From the IMG/VR virus record IMGVR_UViG_3300033571_014993, positions 1 through 20,570 of that record: a stretch of 20,570 bases of DNA; one strand, written 5' to 3'. Position numbers and translations under genes: made by a program. This DNA comes from a virus. Of the stretch, positions 14,289 through 20,570 are shown in pieces. Numbering within the stretch: position 1 is the first letter of the stretch; each line of letters begins with the position of its first letter. The notes beneath the pieces were generated by a model. The model did not search any database. It saw only the letters and a program-made list of their open reading frames with translations, and was not told the origin of the DNA.

Positions 14289-15092
14289 GTGGCCAACCGT
14301 CTTTCAACACCAGCACAGATTCGTCTTGAGGTATTGAAACGGTCTTTTGCTTCACGTTCTGAGGCAGGTCGTTATGCGGCTTTGCAGAGATGGCAGGGGC
14401 ATACTTCGGCTGGTTCTAGTTCTGATATCAAGGGGCTAGTTGATCGCACGGTTGCAGGCAGGAGAAGCCGGGTTACTACAGAGGATTTTGCAAAGGTTTT
14501 GGATGCGATGGCTGATCGAACCGACAACCCAGATATCACAAAGCTTTCGATTATTGGTACACGCTTGATGAGTGACGACAATTTGGGTATTGCTCGCCGT
14601 GATATGCCTCAGATCCCGTCTAGCCGCCGACAGGAGTTCATTGATTTGCTTGAGTCGCGTGGCGTGAAAGTTACGCGTGAAACCGTTACCGCCTCCTCGT
14701 TGAAGCCAATTCAGTCTGAGATTTCTGGTTCAAACTCTGGGCAGATCATGCGAAGGATGGAATCCGGGGAAGACAAGTTTTCAACCGATTTTGATAAGTC
14801 TGCCATCGTCATTTCTGATGACAATTATGTGATTGACGGGCATCACCGTTGGGCCGCATATCTGGCTAGAGAGTTCAAAGGCAGTTCTACGAAAGCGAAT
14901 GTGATTCGGATTGGTATGAGCCATAAGGAAGCAATTGATGTTACGCGAGCATGGAACGCCGCTACGGGCATCAAAGGGCTTGAATTAGGGCAAAATAACC
15001 CGACTGACCCAAACGTGGCGAAAATGGCGTTGGTTTACAAGATGGCTGATTTAGCGGCAGCTCGACACGAAAAGGAAAATGCGAATGGATGA
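14289..15092 (+). CDS. Motif-bearing protein with ParB-like DGHHRW domain
   Basis: This is a 267-residue protein. I chose GTG 14289 over TTG 14283; neither has a Shine-Dalgarno sequence and the transcript may be nearly leaderless. The motif (F20-W35) stands almost at the N-terminus, so the protein is motif plus one cargo domain. The cargo has SSLKPIQSEISGSNSGQIM, then AIVISDDNYVIDGHHRWAAY (DGHHRW from residue 183) and a C-terminal helix with ATGIKGLELG. IDGHHRWAA is the hallmark of the ParB/Srx-like fold, whose phage members are annotated as nucleases or as DNA-binding or nucleotidase proteins. The gene at 17446 encodes a paralogous domain. The end overlaps the next gene by 8 bases. Confidence 0.85.
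   Translation: MANRLSTPAQIRLEVLKRSFASRSEAGRYAALQRWQGHTSAGSSSDIKGLVDRTVAGRRSRVTTEDFAKVLDAMADRTDNPDITKLSIIGTRLMSDDNLGIARRDMPQIPSSRRQEFIDLLESRGVKVTRETVTASSLKPIQSEISGSNSGQIMRRMESGEDKFSTDFDKSAIVISDDNYVIDGHHRWAAYLAREFKGSSTKANVIRIGMSHKEAIDVTRAWNAATGIKGLELGQNNPTDPNVAKMALVYKMADLAAARHEKENANG
14346..14393 (+). repeat. RYAAxxRW motif copy 9 (short type)
   Basis: Encodes FASRSEAGRYAALQRW (residues 20-35 with the GTG start), preceded by VLKRS and followed by QGHTS. The simplest arrangement in the window: a near-N-terminal motif followed by one ParB-like domain. Confidence 0.9.
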
Positions 15093-17232
15093 AATGAAGC
15101 TTGTCGAAGACTGGATGAACGGCCTGATCAATTGGGTTGATTTGCCAGTTCAGGTTCAGGAAGCCATTGATGAGGCGATGGTCGCCTATGTTGACGAAGC
15201 CGGGGAAGATGATGCAGCCTCTGAAACGGTCGAAGAGCCTTTCGATGATGAATTGGTCAAGGCGGCCCCTGAGCAGCTCTCCAGTGCGAATGTGGAGCTT
15301 CTCCATAAGGCTGACAGCGAACACCGTTTCACGCTCGGCCCTTGGTATATCCCTAATCGTTATGACGCGCACGGGGAGTGGACTGATGCTGATGAACTTC
15401 AGAAATCCCTTTGGGAGTATGTGAAATCTGGGGATCGTGGCATCCGCTTGCAACACAATAAGGACATTGTGGCTGGTGAGTGGGTGGAAGCCATGTCGTT
15501 CCCTGTGCCAGTAACGATTGGTATGACCAAGGATGCGAACAGCAAACAGGTCGAGTACCCGGCTGGAACTGTCTTTTTGGGCGTTCAATGGAAGCCTTGG
15601 GCTTGGGAACTGGTTAAAGCAGGCAAGATTCAAGGCTTTTCTATCGGTGGAGCTGCCGCACGTATTGACATGTCTATGCCTGATGCGATTGCAAAAGCAT
15701 CGTTCGCCGGGGATAGAAGTGCAGCTGGTCGTTACGCCGCAAATATGAGATGGCAGAATAGTCCAGCACAGCAAAGGGTTTCAGACCGTGTTGCTTCCGC
15801 TATGGGCTATGCCGGGCTTAATTTTGCAGCTCGACTGAATGCGGCTCGATCGCGTAAGTTTGATCGAGAGCAACGCGGGGAGAAAACTCCGGGCTTGATT
15901 GAACGCCTAAAGTATTACTTCAGCGAGGAATACACGAACCCGAAACCGCTTCATCAGGTCGAAGCTGAACGTCGTGAGGCTGATGCGAAACGTATTTCTC
16001 GACAGCGCGGTGGCGATATTCAGGCTATTTCTACGCCTAAGGGTGATGTGTTTTTGCAGGGTGGCCGTCTAATTCAGGCTAAAACAATGGGTAAGAGCGT
16101 TGATGCGTTGAAGGCTGAGATGCGCGTGGCCGCACGACTGGCTGATTTCAAGAAGGGCAAGTCCTTCGGTGGTGATCGTTCAGCTGCCGGGAGATATGCA
16201 GCTGAGATGCGATGGAGAAATGAGCGTATTCGTAACGAGATTTCTAACCTGTTGGGTGACGCTCGACCGCCTGTGACGACTGGTGGTAAGCGAGCCGCAA
16301 TGTTGGCTCCTTCTCTCGCGTCGCATTGTGACTTTGATGGTTTGGCTAAAGAGTTGAAGGCTAATGGTGTTGGTATTGACGATTTTGAAACCAAGGATGG
16401 AACGAAGGTTTCGGAGATCGTTTACAAGTATTTGACCCCGGAGCGTCAACAGTTGTGGCAGGACACGACAGCGATTTTCGTTGCTCCTCAGATACCGAAG
16501 GCCGCTCCGGGTCAGTTGACCGTTTATGTGAAGGGTGGCGGTGCTGCTTCAGGTAAATCTACGCCTTCCCCGGATATCAAAACACCTGCCGCTGATCCTT
16601 CTAAGGGCGAATATGAGGCTGTTTTGGTGAACCCAGATGAGATAAAGGTTTTGTTGCCTGAATACCAACAGTTGATTGGTACTGAAGAGTCGCGCACGTC
16701 GGCAGCTCAGGATGATGCGATTGATGGCGGTGGCAAAAATGATGTTTGGAAGGAAGCGGCGAACTTTGTCCATGAGGAGTCAGCGATGATCGCACAAATG
16801 GTGACTGGTACGGCTATCGCTTCAGGTAGGAACGTGGTTATTGACGGTGTTGCCAATAACGGTGTGGCTAAACAGTTACGCAAGGTTGACTCGTATCGTG
16901 AGGCTGGGGCAGACAAGGTTGTTGGTGTGTTTTATTCGGCATCAATTGAGAACGCTTTACAGCGAGCCAAGTCGCGTTCTTTGAAAACTGGTCGAGAGGT
17001 TAAAGATGAAACCTTGATTTCTAACCATAAGGGTGTTTCACGGAACTTCCCGGAGTATGTGAAGAGCGGCAAGTTTGACTCCATAGCCGTTTATGACACG
17101 AACAGTCAAGATGCGAATGGGCGGCCTCGCGCTGTCAAAATGTTTGAATCTGTGGCAGGTAAATCGTCTATCATTGAACCAGCCCTGTACCAAGCCTTTT
17201 TGGATAAGGTGAACTATGGAGAACAGAAATGA
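15085..17232 (+). CDS. XkdF-like capsid maturation protease fused to a zeta-toxin-like kinase
   Basis: This is a 715-residue protein from ATG 15085, eight bases after AAAGGA; ATG 15079 is too close to it. After an acidic leader, residues about 75-200 match the XkdF-like prohead protease (Peptidase_S78_2 type): FTLGPWYIPNRYDAHGEW, then RGIRLQHN with H124 as likely catalytic His, VFLGVQWKPWAWELVKAGKI and GFSIGGAA with S186 as likely nucleophile. Motif copies follow at 207-223 and 361-377. The segment between is basic and helical. The C-terminus (about 475-715) is a zeta-toxin-like kinase: P-loop GGGAASGKST (484-493), NPDEIKVLLPEY with D518, HEESAMIAQM and RSLKTGREV. Zeta toxins phosphorylate UDP-N-acetylglucosamine and are held by an epsilon antitoxin; none is evident. 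A maturation protease fused to a toxin-like kinase is unusual. Exact substrate and cleavage are inference. Confidence 0.88.
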   Translation: MDEMKLVEDWMNGLINWVDLPVQVQEAIDEAMVAYVDEAGEDDAASETVEEPFDDELVKAAPEQLSSANVELLHKADSEHRFTLGPWYIPNRYDAHGEWTDADELQKSLWEYVKSGDRGIRLQHNKDIVAGEWVEAMSFPVPVTIGMTKDANSKQVEYPAGTVFLGVQWKPWAWELVKAGKIQGFSIGGAAARIDMSMPDAIAKASFAGDRSAAGRYAANMRWQNSPAQQRVSDRVASAMGYAGLNFAARLNAARSRKFDREQRGEKTPGLIERLKYYFSEEYTNPKPLHQVEAERREADAKRISRQRGGDIQAISTPKGDVFLQGGRLIQAKTMGKSVDALKAEMRVAARLADFKKGKSFGGDRSAAGRYAAEMRWRNERIRNEISNLLGDARPPVTTGGKRAAMLAPSLASHCDFDGLAKELKANGVGIDDFETKDGTKVSEIVYKYLTPERQQLWQDTTAIFVAPQIPKAAPGQLTVYVKGGGAASGKSTPSPDIKTPAADPSKGEYEAVLVNPDEIKVLLPEYQQLIGTEESRTSAAQDDAIDGGGKNDVWKEAANFVHEESAMIAQMVTGTAIASGRNVVIDGVANNGVAKQLRKVDSYREAGADKVVGVFYSASIENALQRAKSRSLKTGREVKDETLISNHKGVSRNFPEYVKSGKFDSIAVYDTNSQDANGRPRAVKMFESVAGKSSIIEPALYQAFLDKVNYGEQK
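15703..15753 (+). repeat. RYAAxxRW motif copy 10 (long type)
   Basis: Encodes FAGDRSAAGRYAANMRW (residues 207-223 of the 715-residue protein), preceded by IAKAS and followed by QNS. It lies directly after the protease domain. Confidence 0.9.
16165..16215 (+). repeat. RYAAxxRW motif copy 11 (long type)
   Basis: Encodes FGGDRSAAGRYAAEMRW (residues 361-377 of the 715-residue protein), preceded by KKGKS and followed by RNE. It lies before the zeta-toxin-like kinase portion. Confidence 0.9.
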
Positions 17233-17456
17233 TTGATACAGAGAAGCAACATGCGTTTGCCCGGATGATCCTCGGTGGGGTGTCTTTGGATGCAGCCAAG
17301 ACTGATGGTGTCGTTACGACCCCTGAGGAAGAGGCTGGTTGGATCGAGGTTGCTAAAGAGCCGACAAAATATGGTTACGTGAACGAAACTGCTGGAGCAT
17401 GGATTCCTAGTTTCTTTGCCGAGTGGAAAGCGAAGTATCTCCCTAATGAGTTGTAA
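17229..17456 (+). CDS. Small hypothetical protein (75 residues)
   Basis: The ATG at 17229 overlaps the protease-kinase stop (ATGA) and the end overlaps the next start by 11 bases. The sequence has a helical first half (QHAFARMILGGVSLDAAK), a central EEEAGWIEVAKEPTKYGY and an aromatic end (WIPSFFAEWKAKYLPNEL). It lacks the shared motif. Its place directly behind the zeta-like kinase makes it a positional candidate for an antidote, but epsilon antitoxins are longer three-helix proteins and I see no match. Confidence 0.65.
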   Translation: MIDTEKQHAFARMILGGVSLDAAKTDGVVTTPEEEAGWIEVAKEPTKYGYVNETAGAWIPSFFAEWKAKYLPNEL

Positions 17457-18441
17457 TTGTGGTGGTTTAAGCCCGGCTCAGAAAGCCGTGCTAGATATGG
17501 TTCGCGCTACAGAGTTGAGGCAGTTGCCTGATTCTGTGTGGGATCAGATTGTGGCCGAGGTTGAGAAGGCAGGCAGTATTCAGGCAACTGGCGGTACTGC
17601 TGGTCGAGTGCTTGTGGATGCGATTCAGAAGGCTCAAGGTTTCGGTGGTAACAGGTCTGAGGCAGGTCGTTATGCTGCTCAACAGCGTTGGAAGAACCAT
17701 CAGAAAGCCCAACCCGGTCAACCTCAGGGTGGCGCACCTGTTAAGGCTGATGTGGTCACAGATGACCCTAAGGAAGCTTTGGATGCGTTACGTCAAGGCA
17801 AAACGGTGTCTATGGGGTCTGTTGATGAGGTCAATACTTTGATCGCTGACATTCATGCTTTCGCTCAAGAGGCGAAGAAGAAGGGTGAGAAGGTCAAGTT
17901 GAACTTGTGTCAGGTTTCTGTTCCGGGAACGAACCTGTTTTGTGGGTCTTCGCTTAAGGGCGAGGATGGGCAACCTATCCCGCGTGACAAGATGCCGCAA
18001 CTCGCTGGTAAACCAAAGAAAGGTTCACCTGTTGATAACCCTGACAAGTTCCCTGTTGACGAAGCCGGGGAAGTCAATGTTGGCGATGCGTTCGTTAAGC
18101 ACCTTGCAGAGAAGGGCATTGAAACCCGTGAGGGTTCTGTTCCAGCGGCCCAATTGAAGGCTTCTCAAAGCGAATTGAAGGGCGCGAACTTGGCTTTTAT
18201 GATGAGTCCAGAAGGACAGAAAGCGGTCAAGTTGCAGGAGAACTCAATCTTTGTTTCCTCAGATGGTTATGTGATTGACGGTCACCATCGTTGGGCTGCT
18301 TTGGTTGGTTTGGATGCGAAGGATGGAAAACTTGGTGGAACACCGATCAAGGTTCGAGTGATCAACATGCCGATCAAACAGGTGTTGACTGAGGCTAATG
18401 CTTTCACTTCGGTGATGGGCATTGAACCAAAGTCGGCATAA
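17446..18441 (+). CDS. Motif-bearing protein with second ParB-like DGHHRW domain
   Basis: This is a 331-residue protein from the ATG at 17446; an in-frame TTG at 17416 would overlap the previous gene further. Residues about 8-62 (LSPAQKAVLDMVRATELRQL, then DSVWDQIVAEVEKAGSI) align with the N-terminus of the next protein, so this pair shares an extra leader module. The motif follows at 66-82. After a linker (KAQPGQPQGG) comes a region with NLCQVSVPGTNLFCG, then the ParB/Srx-like part: QLKASQSELKGANLAFMM, SIFVSSDGYVIDGHHRWAAL with DGHHRW from residue 278, and FTSVMGIEPKSA. It is paralogous to the domain at 14289-15092. Role inferred as cargo; enzymatic activity unknown. Confidence 0.85.
   Translation: MSCNCGGLSPAQKAVLDMVRATELRQLPDSVWDQIVAEVEKAGSIQATGGTAGRVLVDAIQKAQGFGGNRSEAGRYAAQQRWKNHQKAQPGQPQGGAPVKADVVTDDPKEALDALRQGKTVSMGSVDEVNTLIADIHAFAQEAKKKGEKVKLNLCQVSVPGTNLFCGSSLKGEDGQPIPRDKMPQLAGKPKKGSPVDNPDKFPVDEAGEVNVGDAFVKHLAEKGIETREGSVPAAQLKASQSELKGANLAFMMSPEGQKAVKLQENSIFVSSDGYVIDGHHRWAALVGLDAKDGKLGGTPIKVRVINMPIKQVLTEANAFTSVMGIEPKSA
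17641..17691 (+). repeat. RYAAxxRW motif copy 12 (long, hybrid type)
   Basis: Encodes FGGNRSEAGRYAAQQRW (residues 66-82 of the 331-residue protein), preceded by IQKAQG and followed by KNHQK. It has the length of the long type but the SEAG of the short type. Confidence 0.9.
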
Positions 18442-18487
18442 CCGTAGTCACCATAGAGATCTCAACAGGAAAGTAGTATCAAACGTT

Positions 18488-19582
18488 ATGAAACCAGCAG
18501 ATAAAGCATTTTTAGACGGTCTTCGCAAGAGTGTATGCGTTGATGTACCACAAGATCATTGGGATCTTGTTGTGAAAGCGGTTGATGATGCTGGTGATAT
18601 CCGGGATGTGACTGGTTATGCTCGCACGATCATTCTTGAAGGTGTTGAGAAAGCGAAGTTTTCTAGCCGTTCAGAAGCAGGCCGCTACGCAGCCAATATG
18701 CGATGGAAAGGTCAGGGTGATGCTGCAAGAGGAGCAAAACAAGCAGACGAAAAAATAAAACAACGTAAAGCAGATGCAGCCGACATTGACCCTGAAACAG
18801 CCAAAAAAATCAAGAGCGGAAACATAGAAATCTTGGCAAACATGATTCGGCGTGATCTTCGAGCGCAAGGCAAGGACATTCCTTTTGGCGCAAAACCTTA
18901 TCTTGATGCTATGAGTCGCATGAGCGATATCAATGAGATGTACGGTGCGGATTCAGGTAAATCTGTTGTTGCTTATGCGTTGAGTAATCTAGCTTCATAC
19001 AAGGGTCCTGTTGCTCGCGCCATAAAAGCAGAACTAAAAGCACGAATGCAAGGGAAAGTAGCCGAAAAGCCTGAACAAGAAGGCACAGGTTTTGATAGCC
19101 CAAAGATGAAGGAACAGTTGGCTTATGAAGCCAAGCGTGATCAGGCGTTAGGTGCTAAAGCAGCTGATATCGCTGATGCTGTTTCTGAGCGAGATGAACC
19201 AGTAGCACCAAAGGCAGGTACTCCGGGACCAACTTTTGATTCTCGTAGTGGCTTCAAGGGTCCTAAGTATCAGGGTTATCGACCAGTAAAACAAGTTGCC
19301 ATAGATGTTCGCCGCGATCTAAAAGACGCTGTTGCTAACGGTGAATTGCCACAAGGCTTGAAGTTCAGCGTTAAGAGCGATAATCGTGGTACTAACGCTG
19401 TCCGTGTACGGGTTTCAGGTTTGCCAAAAACTAGAGATGATTATGGTCGTTTGACGGGTGAATCAAAAGCCGTTTACGACAAGGTTGATTCCATCGTGAA
19501 TGCGTACAACCGTGATAACAGCGACATTATGACTGACTATTTTGATGTTGACTATTACGGCACAGTTCAATTAGACGACTGA
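18488..19582 (+). CDS. Motif-bearing protein with LPD29-like C-terminal domain
   Basis: This is a 364-residue protein. I chose ATG 18488 because the alignment with the preceding paralogous leader starts there (KPADKAFLDGLRKS with LSPAQKAVLDMVRA); an in-frame TTG at 18422 exists. The leader module covers residues 1-55 and the motif 58-73. The middle is Lys/Asp/Ala-rich and helical (about 80-250). The C-terminal 100 residues (VAIDVRRDLKDAVANGELP, then LKFSVKSDNRGTNAVRVRVSG, then IVNAYNRDNSDIMTDYFDVD) resemble the LPD29 type of large polyvalent protein-associated domain, small domains found in phage and mobile-element polyproteins. The LPD29 call is tentative. Its stop overlaps the next ATG. Confidence 0.8.
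   Translation: MKPADKAFLDGLRKSVCVDVPQDHWDLVVKAVDDAGDIRDVTGYARTIILEGVEKAKFSSRSEAGRYAANMRWKGQGDAARGAKQADEKIKQRKADAADIDPETAKKIKSGNIEILANMIRRDLRAQGKDIPFGAKPYLDAMSRMSDINEMYGADSGKSVVAYALSNLASYKGPVARAIKAELKARMQGKVAEKPEQEGTGFDSPKMKEQLAYEAKRDQALGAKAADIADAVSERDEPVAPKAGTPGPTFDSRSGFKGPKYQGYRPVKQVAIDVRRDLKDAVANGELPQGLKFSVKSDNRGTNAVRVRVSGLPKTRDDYGRLTGESKAVYDKVDSIVNAYNRDNSDIMTDYFDVDYYGTVQLDD
18659..18706 (+). repeat. RYAAxxRW motif copy 13 (short type)
   Basis: Encodes FSSRSEAGRYAANMRW (residues 58-73 of the 364-residue protein), preceded by VEKAK and followed by KGQGD. Last copy seen in the window. Confidence 0.9.
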
Positions 19583-19779
19583 TGGCCGAGGAACAGCCCG
19601 TTCCAGCCTTCATTGAGGCTTGGGTAAAGCAGTTGCTTGATCCCACGTTTGTAGCAATGATGCGTTTGCAACCGTATGACCGAGTGGATATTCGTTTGTC
19701 AGCTTCTAAGGGCAAGGTTGCTCGACTGCCACAGATCGTTCTTAATGGCGGCCAACAAGAACTTATTGACCTGAACTAA
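19582..19779 (+). CDS. Small hypothetical protein (65 residues)
   Basis: The ATG at 19582 overlaps the preceding stop (TGATG). The product starts with an amphipathic helix (AFIEAWVKQLLDPTFVAMMR), then has strand-like segments (VDIRLSASKGKVARLPQIVL). No family is recognised. The close coupling to its neighbour and normal codon use support translation. Confidence 0.65.
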   Translation: MAEEQPVPAFIEAWVKQLLDPTFVAMMRLQPYDRVDIRLSASKGKVARLPQIVLNGGQQELIDLN

Positions 19780-19788
19780 AGTGTTGGT

Positions 19789-19953
19789 ATGGATAAGCAG
19801 ATAGTTCATCGCACGAAGACGGTTATGCGATGCCCGGAATGTGGGCAAGAGGTCAAATCTCAAGTGGTTGTAACCGAGGCGTGGTGTCAGAAGCCTGATG
19901 CTCATTCTTCGCGCCGTGTTGAGATGGTTATTGAATCTTTGGAGAATGCTTGA
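19789..19953 (+). CDS. Small zinc-knuckle protein (54 residues)
   Basis: The ATG at 19789 follows the previous stop by 9 bases. The sequence carries CPECG (C15, C18) and a later Cys33 and His39, a likely single zinc site. It opens MDKQIVHRTKTVMRCPECGQ and ends in a helical stretch RRVEMVIESLENA. Similar CPECG mini-proteins occur near head genes in actinobacterial phages. Function unknown. Confidence 0.6.
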   Translation: MDKQIVHRTKTVMRCPECGQEVKSQVVVTEAWCQKPDAHSSRRVEMVIESLENA

Positions 19954-20003
19954 TTTGATGCGTTGGATACCGTAGGTTTATCCCAACCCAAGGGAGGGAA
20001 CTT

Positions 20004-20312
20004 ATGGAACTGTTATCCACGTTGACATATGGTGTTATCGGCTTAGGTATTGCTGTTTTGGCTTTGAAAGTTACGCAGCCATCTTGGATCGCCCCGGAAG
20101 AAGCAGATGATTTTCCTGATTGGGTGAACATGCCATCAGATTTGGCGAAGATGGAATTGAATCAGATATTGATGGAAGCCATTGATGGTCGCGTTGATCG
20201 TTTGAAGCGAATTGATCAGGATTCATTGAATGATTTGAAACAGGACATGGTTCTGATTGCTCTTGCTTATGGCGAGGGATGTGTTCGTCATTCAGGAAAT
20301 ATCTTGAACTAA
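20004..20312 (+). CDS. Small membrane-anchored protein (102 residues)
   Basis: The ATG at 20004 has a strong ribosome binding site (GGGAGGGAA). Residues about 4-24 (LSTLTYGVIGLGIAVLALKV) form one transmembrane segment, followed by an acidic loop (APEEADDFPDW) and a cytoplasmic-type helical domain (LAKMELNQILMEAIDGRVDR, then KQDMVLIALAYGEG). A single-pass membrane protein in a head operon could act in superinfection exclusion, lysis or DNA entry; the sequence does not decide. An imperfect inverted repeat (TTGGATACC, GGTTTATCCCAA) lies just upstream in the 50-base gap. Confidence 0.7.
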   Translation: MELLSTLTYGVIGLGIAVLALKVTQPSWIAPEEADDFPDWVNMPSDLAKMELNQILMEAIDGRVDRLKRIDQDSLNDLKQDMVLIALAYGEGCVRHSGNILN

Positions 20313-20423
20313 ACCCCTATTAACTTTCGTAGTTTGTAGTACCTCTCTACACTCGCCTCTGTCCAGTATTTGCGGATGAGGTCACACCTTCATGTGGCAG
20401 ATCAGCAAGATTTCAAGGTGATT
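20313..20423 (+). other. Intergenic region before the last gene
   Basis: I see no gene here. There is no T-run hairpin and no clear promoter. A weak CACA-CCTTCA-TGTG inverted repeat is the only structure noted. AAGGTG a few bases before the ATG at 20424 can serve as ribosome binding site. Confidence 0.4.
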
Positions 20424-20570
20424 ATGAGCAGTTCTAAAAAACGCAAAATGGTTGCCTTGAAAGTACTGGAAACTAGCGGAGTGGATCACCCCGCCCACCT
20501 TGAAGAAGGCTGGATCGTTATGAAGAGTGCTACGAAAGAGGCCAACGTGAGCGAAGAAGTTTTGATGGAT
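20424..20570 (+). CDS. Head assembly-related protein, 5' part only
   Basis: The first 49 codons of a gene that runs off the window. The visible sequence has a basic start (MSSSKKRKMVALKVLETS) and then GVDHPAHLEEGWIVMKSA. GVDHPAHLxEGW(I/L)VMK is an N-terminal pattern I associate with head scaffold or capsid-assembly proteins of actinobacterial phages. The major capsid gene would be expected soon after. No copy of the RYAAxxRW motif appears in the visible part. Assignment is tentative. Confidence 0.6.
   Translation, partial: MSSSKKRKMVALKVLETSGVDHPAHLEEGWIVMKSATKEANVSEEVLMD

Noticed and set aside
14971-15774. 267-residue minus-strand open frame
   Set aside because: It lies opposite the protease domain, whose family signature is clear on the + strand; the minus-strand product is Arg/Ser/His-rich as expected for a shadow frame.
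1267-18706. Motif copies as a DNA-level mobile repeat or CRISPR-like array
   Set aside because: Apart from the single 44-base pair of copies, the DNA differs at synonymous positions, the spacing is irregular, and every copy is in the coding frame. The repeat is a protein motif.
1-20570. tRNA genes, rRNA genes or transposase genes
   Set aside because: No cloverleaf-like sequence, rRNA segment or transposase motif was noticed by eye on either strand; a dedicated tRNA scan was not possible.

Overview
The window looks like about 20 kb of the head and packaging region of a tailed double-stranded DNA phage (or prophage). All supported genes lie on the + strand, most of them abutting or overlapping by a few bases. 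The large terminase, portal protein, MuF-type head protein and XkdF-like maturation protease are recognisable. The terminase and the short N-terminal module in front of the first effector-like gene resemble those of actinobacterial phages. The modest GC content, frequent TTG leucine codons and a DUF6321-like gene would fit a phage of aquatic Actinobacteria. The host assignment is inference.

Layout: 2-1090 is the 3' part of the large terminase, carrying an unusual in-frame insertion and ending at a terminator. 1198-3558 is a large protein of unknown function with three copies of a distinctive short motif. 3558-5978 holds small accessory genes: a DUF6321-like basic protein, a conserved hypothetical, an XRE-type regulator, cysteine-rich mini-proteins and several tiny ORFs. 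A strong promoter with a palindrome in its spacer (4050-4079) and a long inverted repeat upstream of the regulator lie among them. 6018-8500 is portal plus MuF. 8500-19582 is dominated by large modular proteins. 19582-20423 holds three small genes, and 20424 begins the next gene, which runs off the window.

The striking feature is a 16-17 residue motif, consensus F-[AGS]-[SG]-x(0,1)-R-[ST]-[AE]-A-[GA]-RYAA-x-x-RW, usually preceded by a hydrophobic residue and K-A. It occurs 13 times in seven proteins and sits at the boundaries between otherwise unrelated domains. The domains next to it include two GNAT-like acetyltransferases, two HEMGH zinc metallopeptidases, an ADP-ribosyltransferase-like domain, a zeta-toxin-like kinase, two ParB-like DGHHRW domains and an LPD29-like domain. 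One protein carrying it is the putative capsid maturation protease itself.

The model I infer is that the motif tags or delimits cargo proteins that are packaged into the capsid, possibly cut by the XkdF-like protease, and delivered with the DNA into the host. This would be a multi-gene, motif-sharing relative of the known MuF polymorphic toxins. The motif, its copy number and the adjoining catalytic signatures are read directly from the sequence. Packaging, cleavage and injection are untested.
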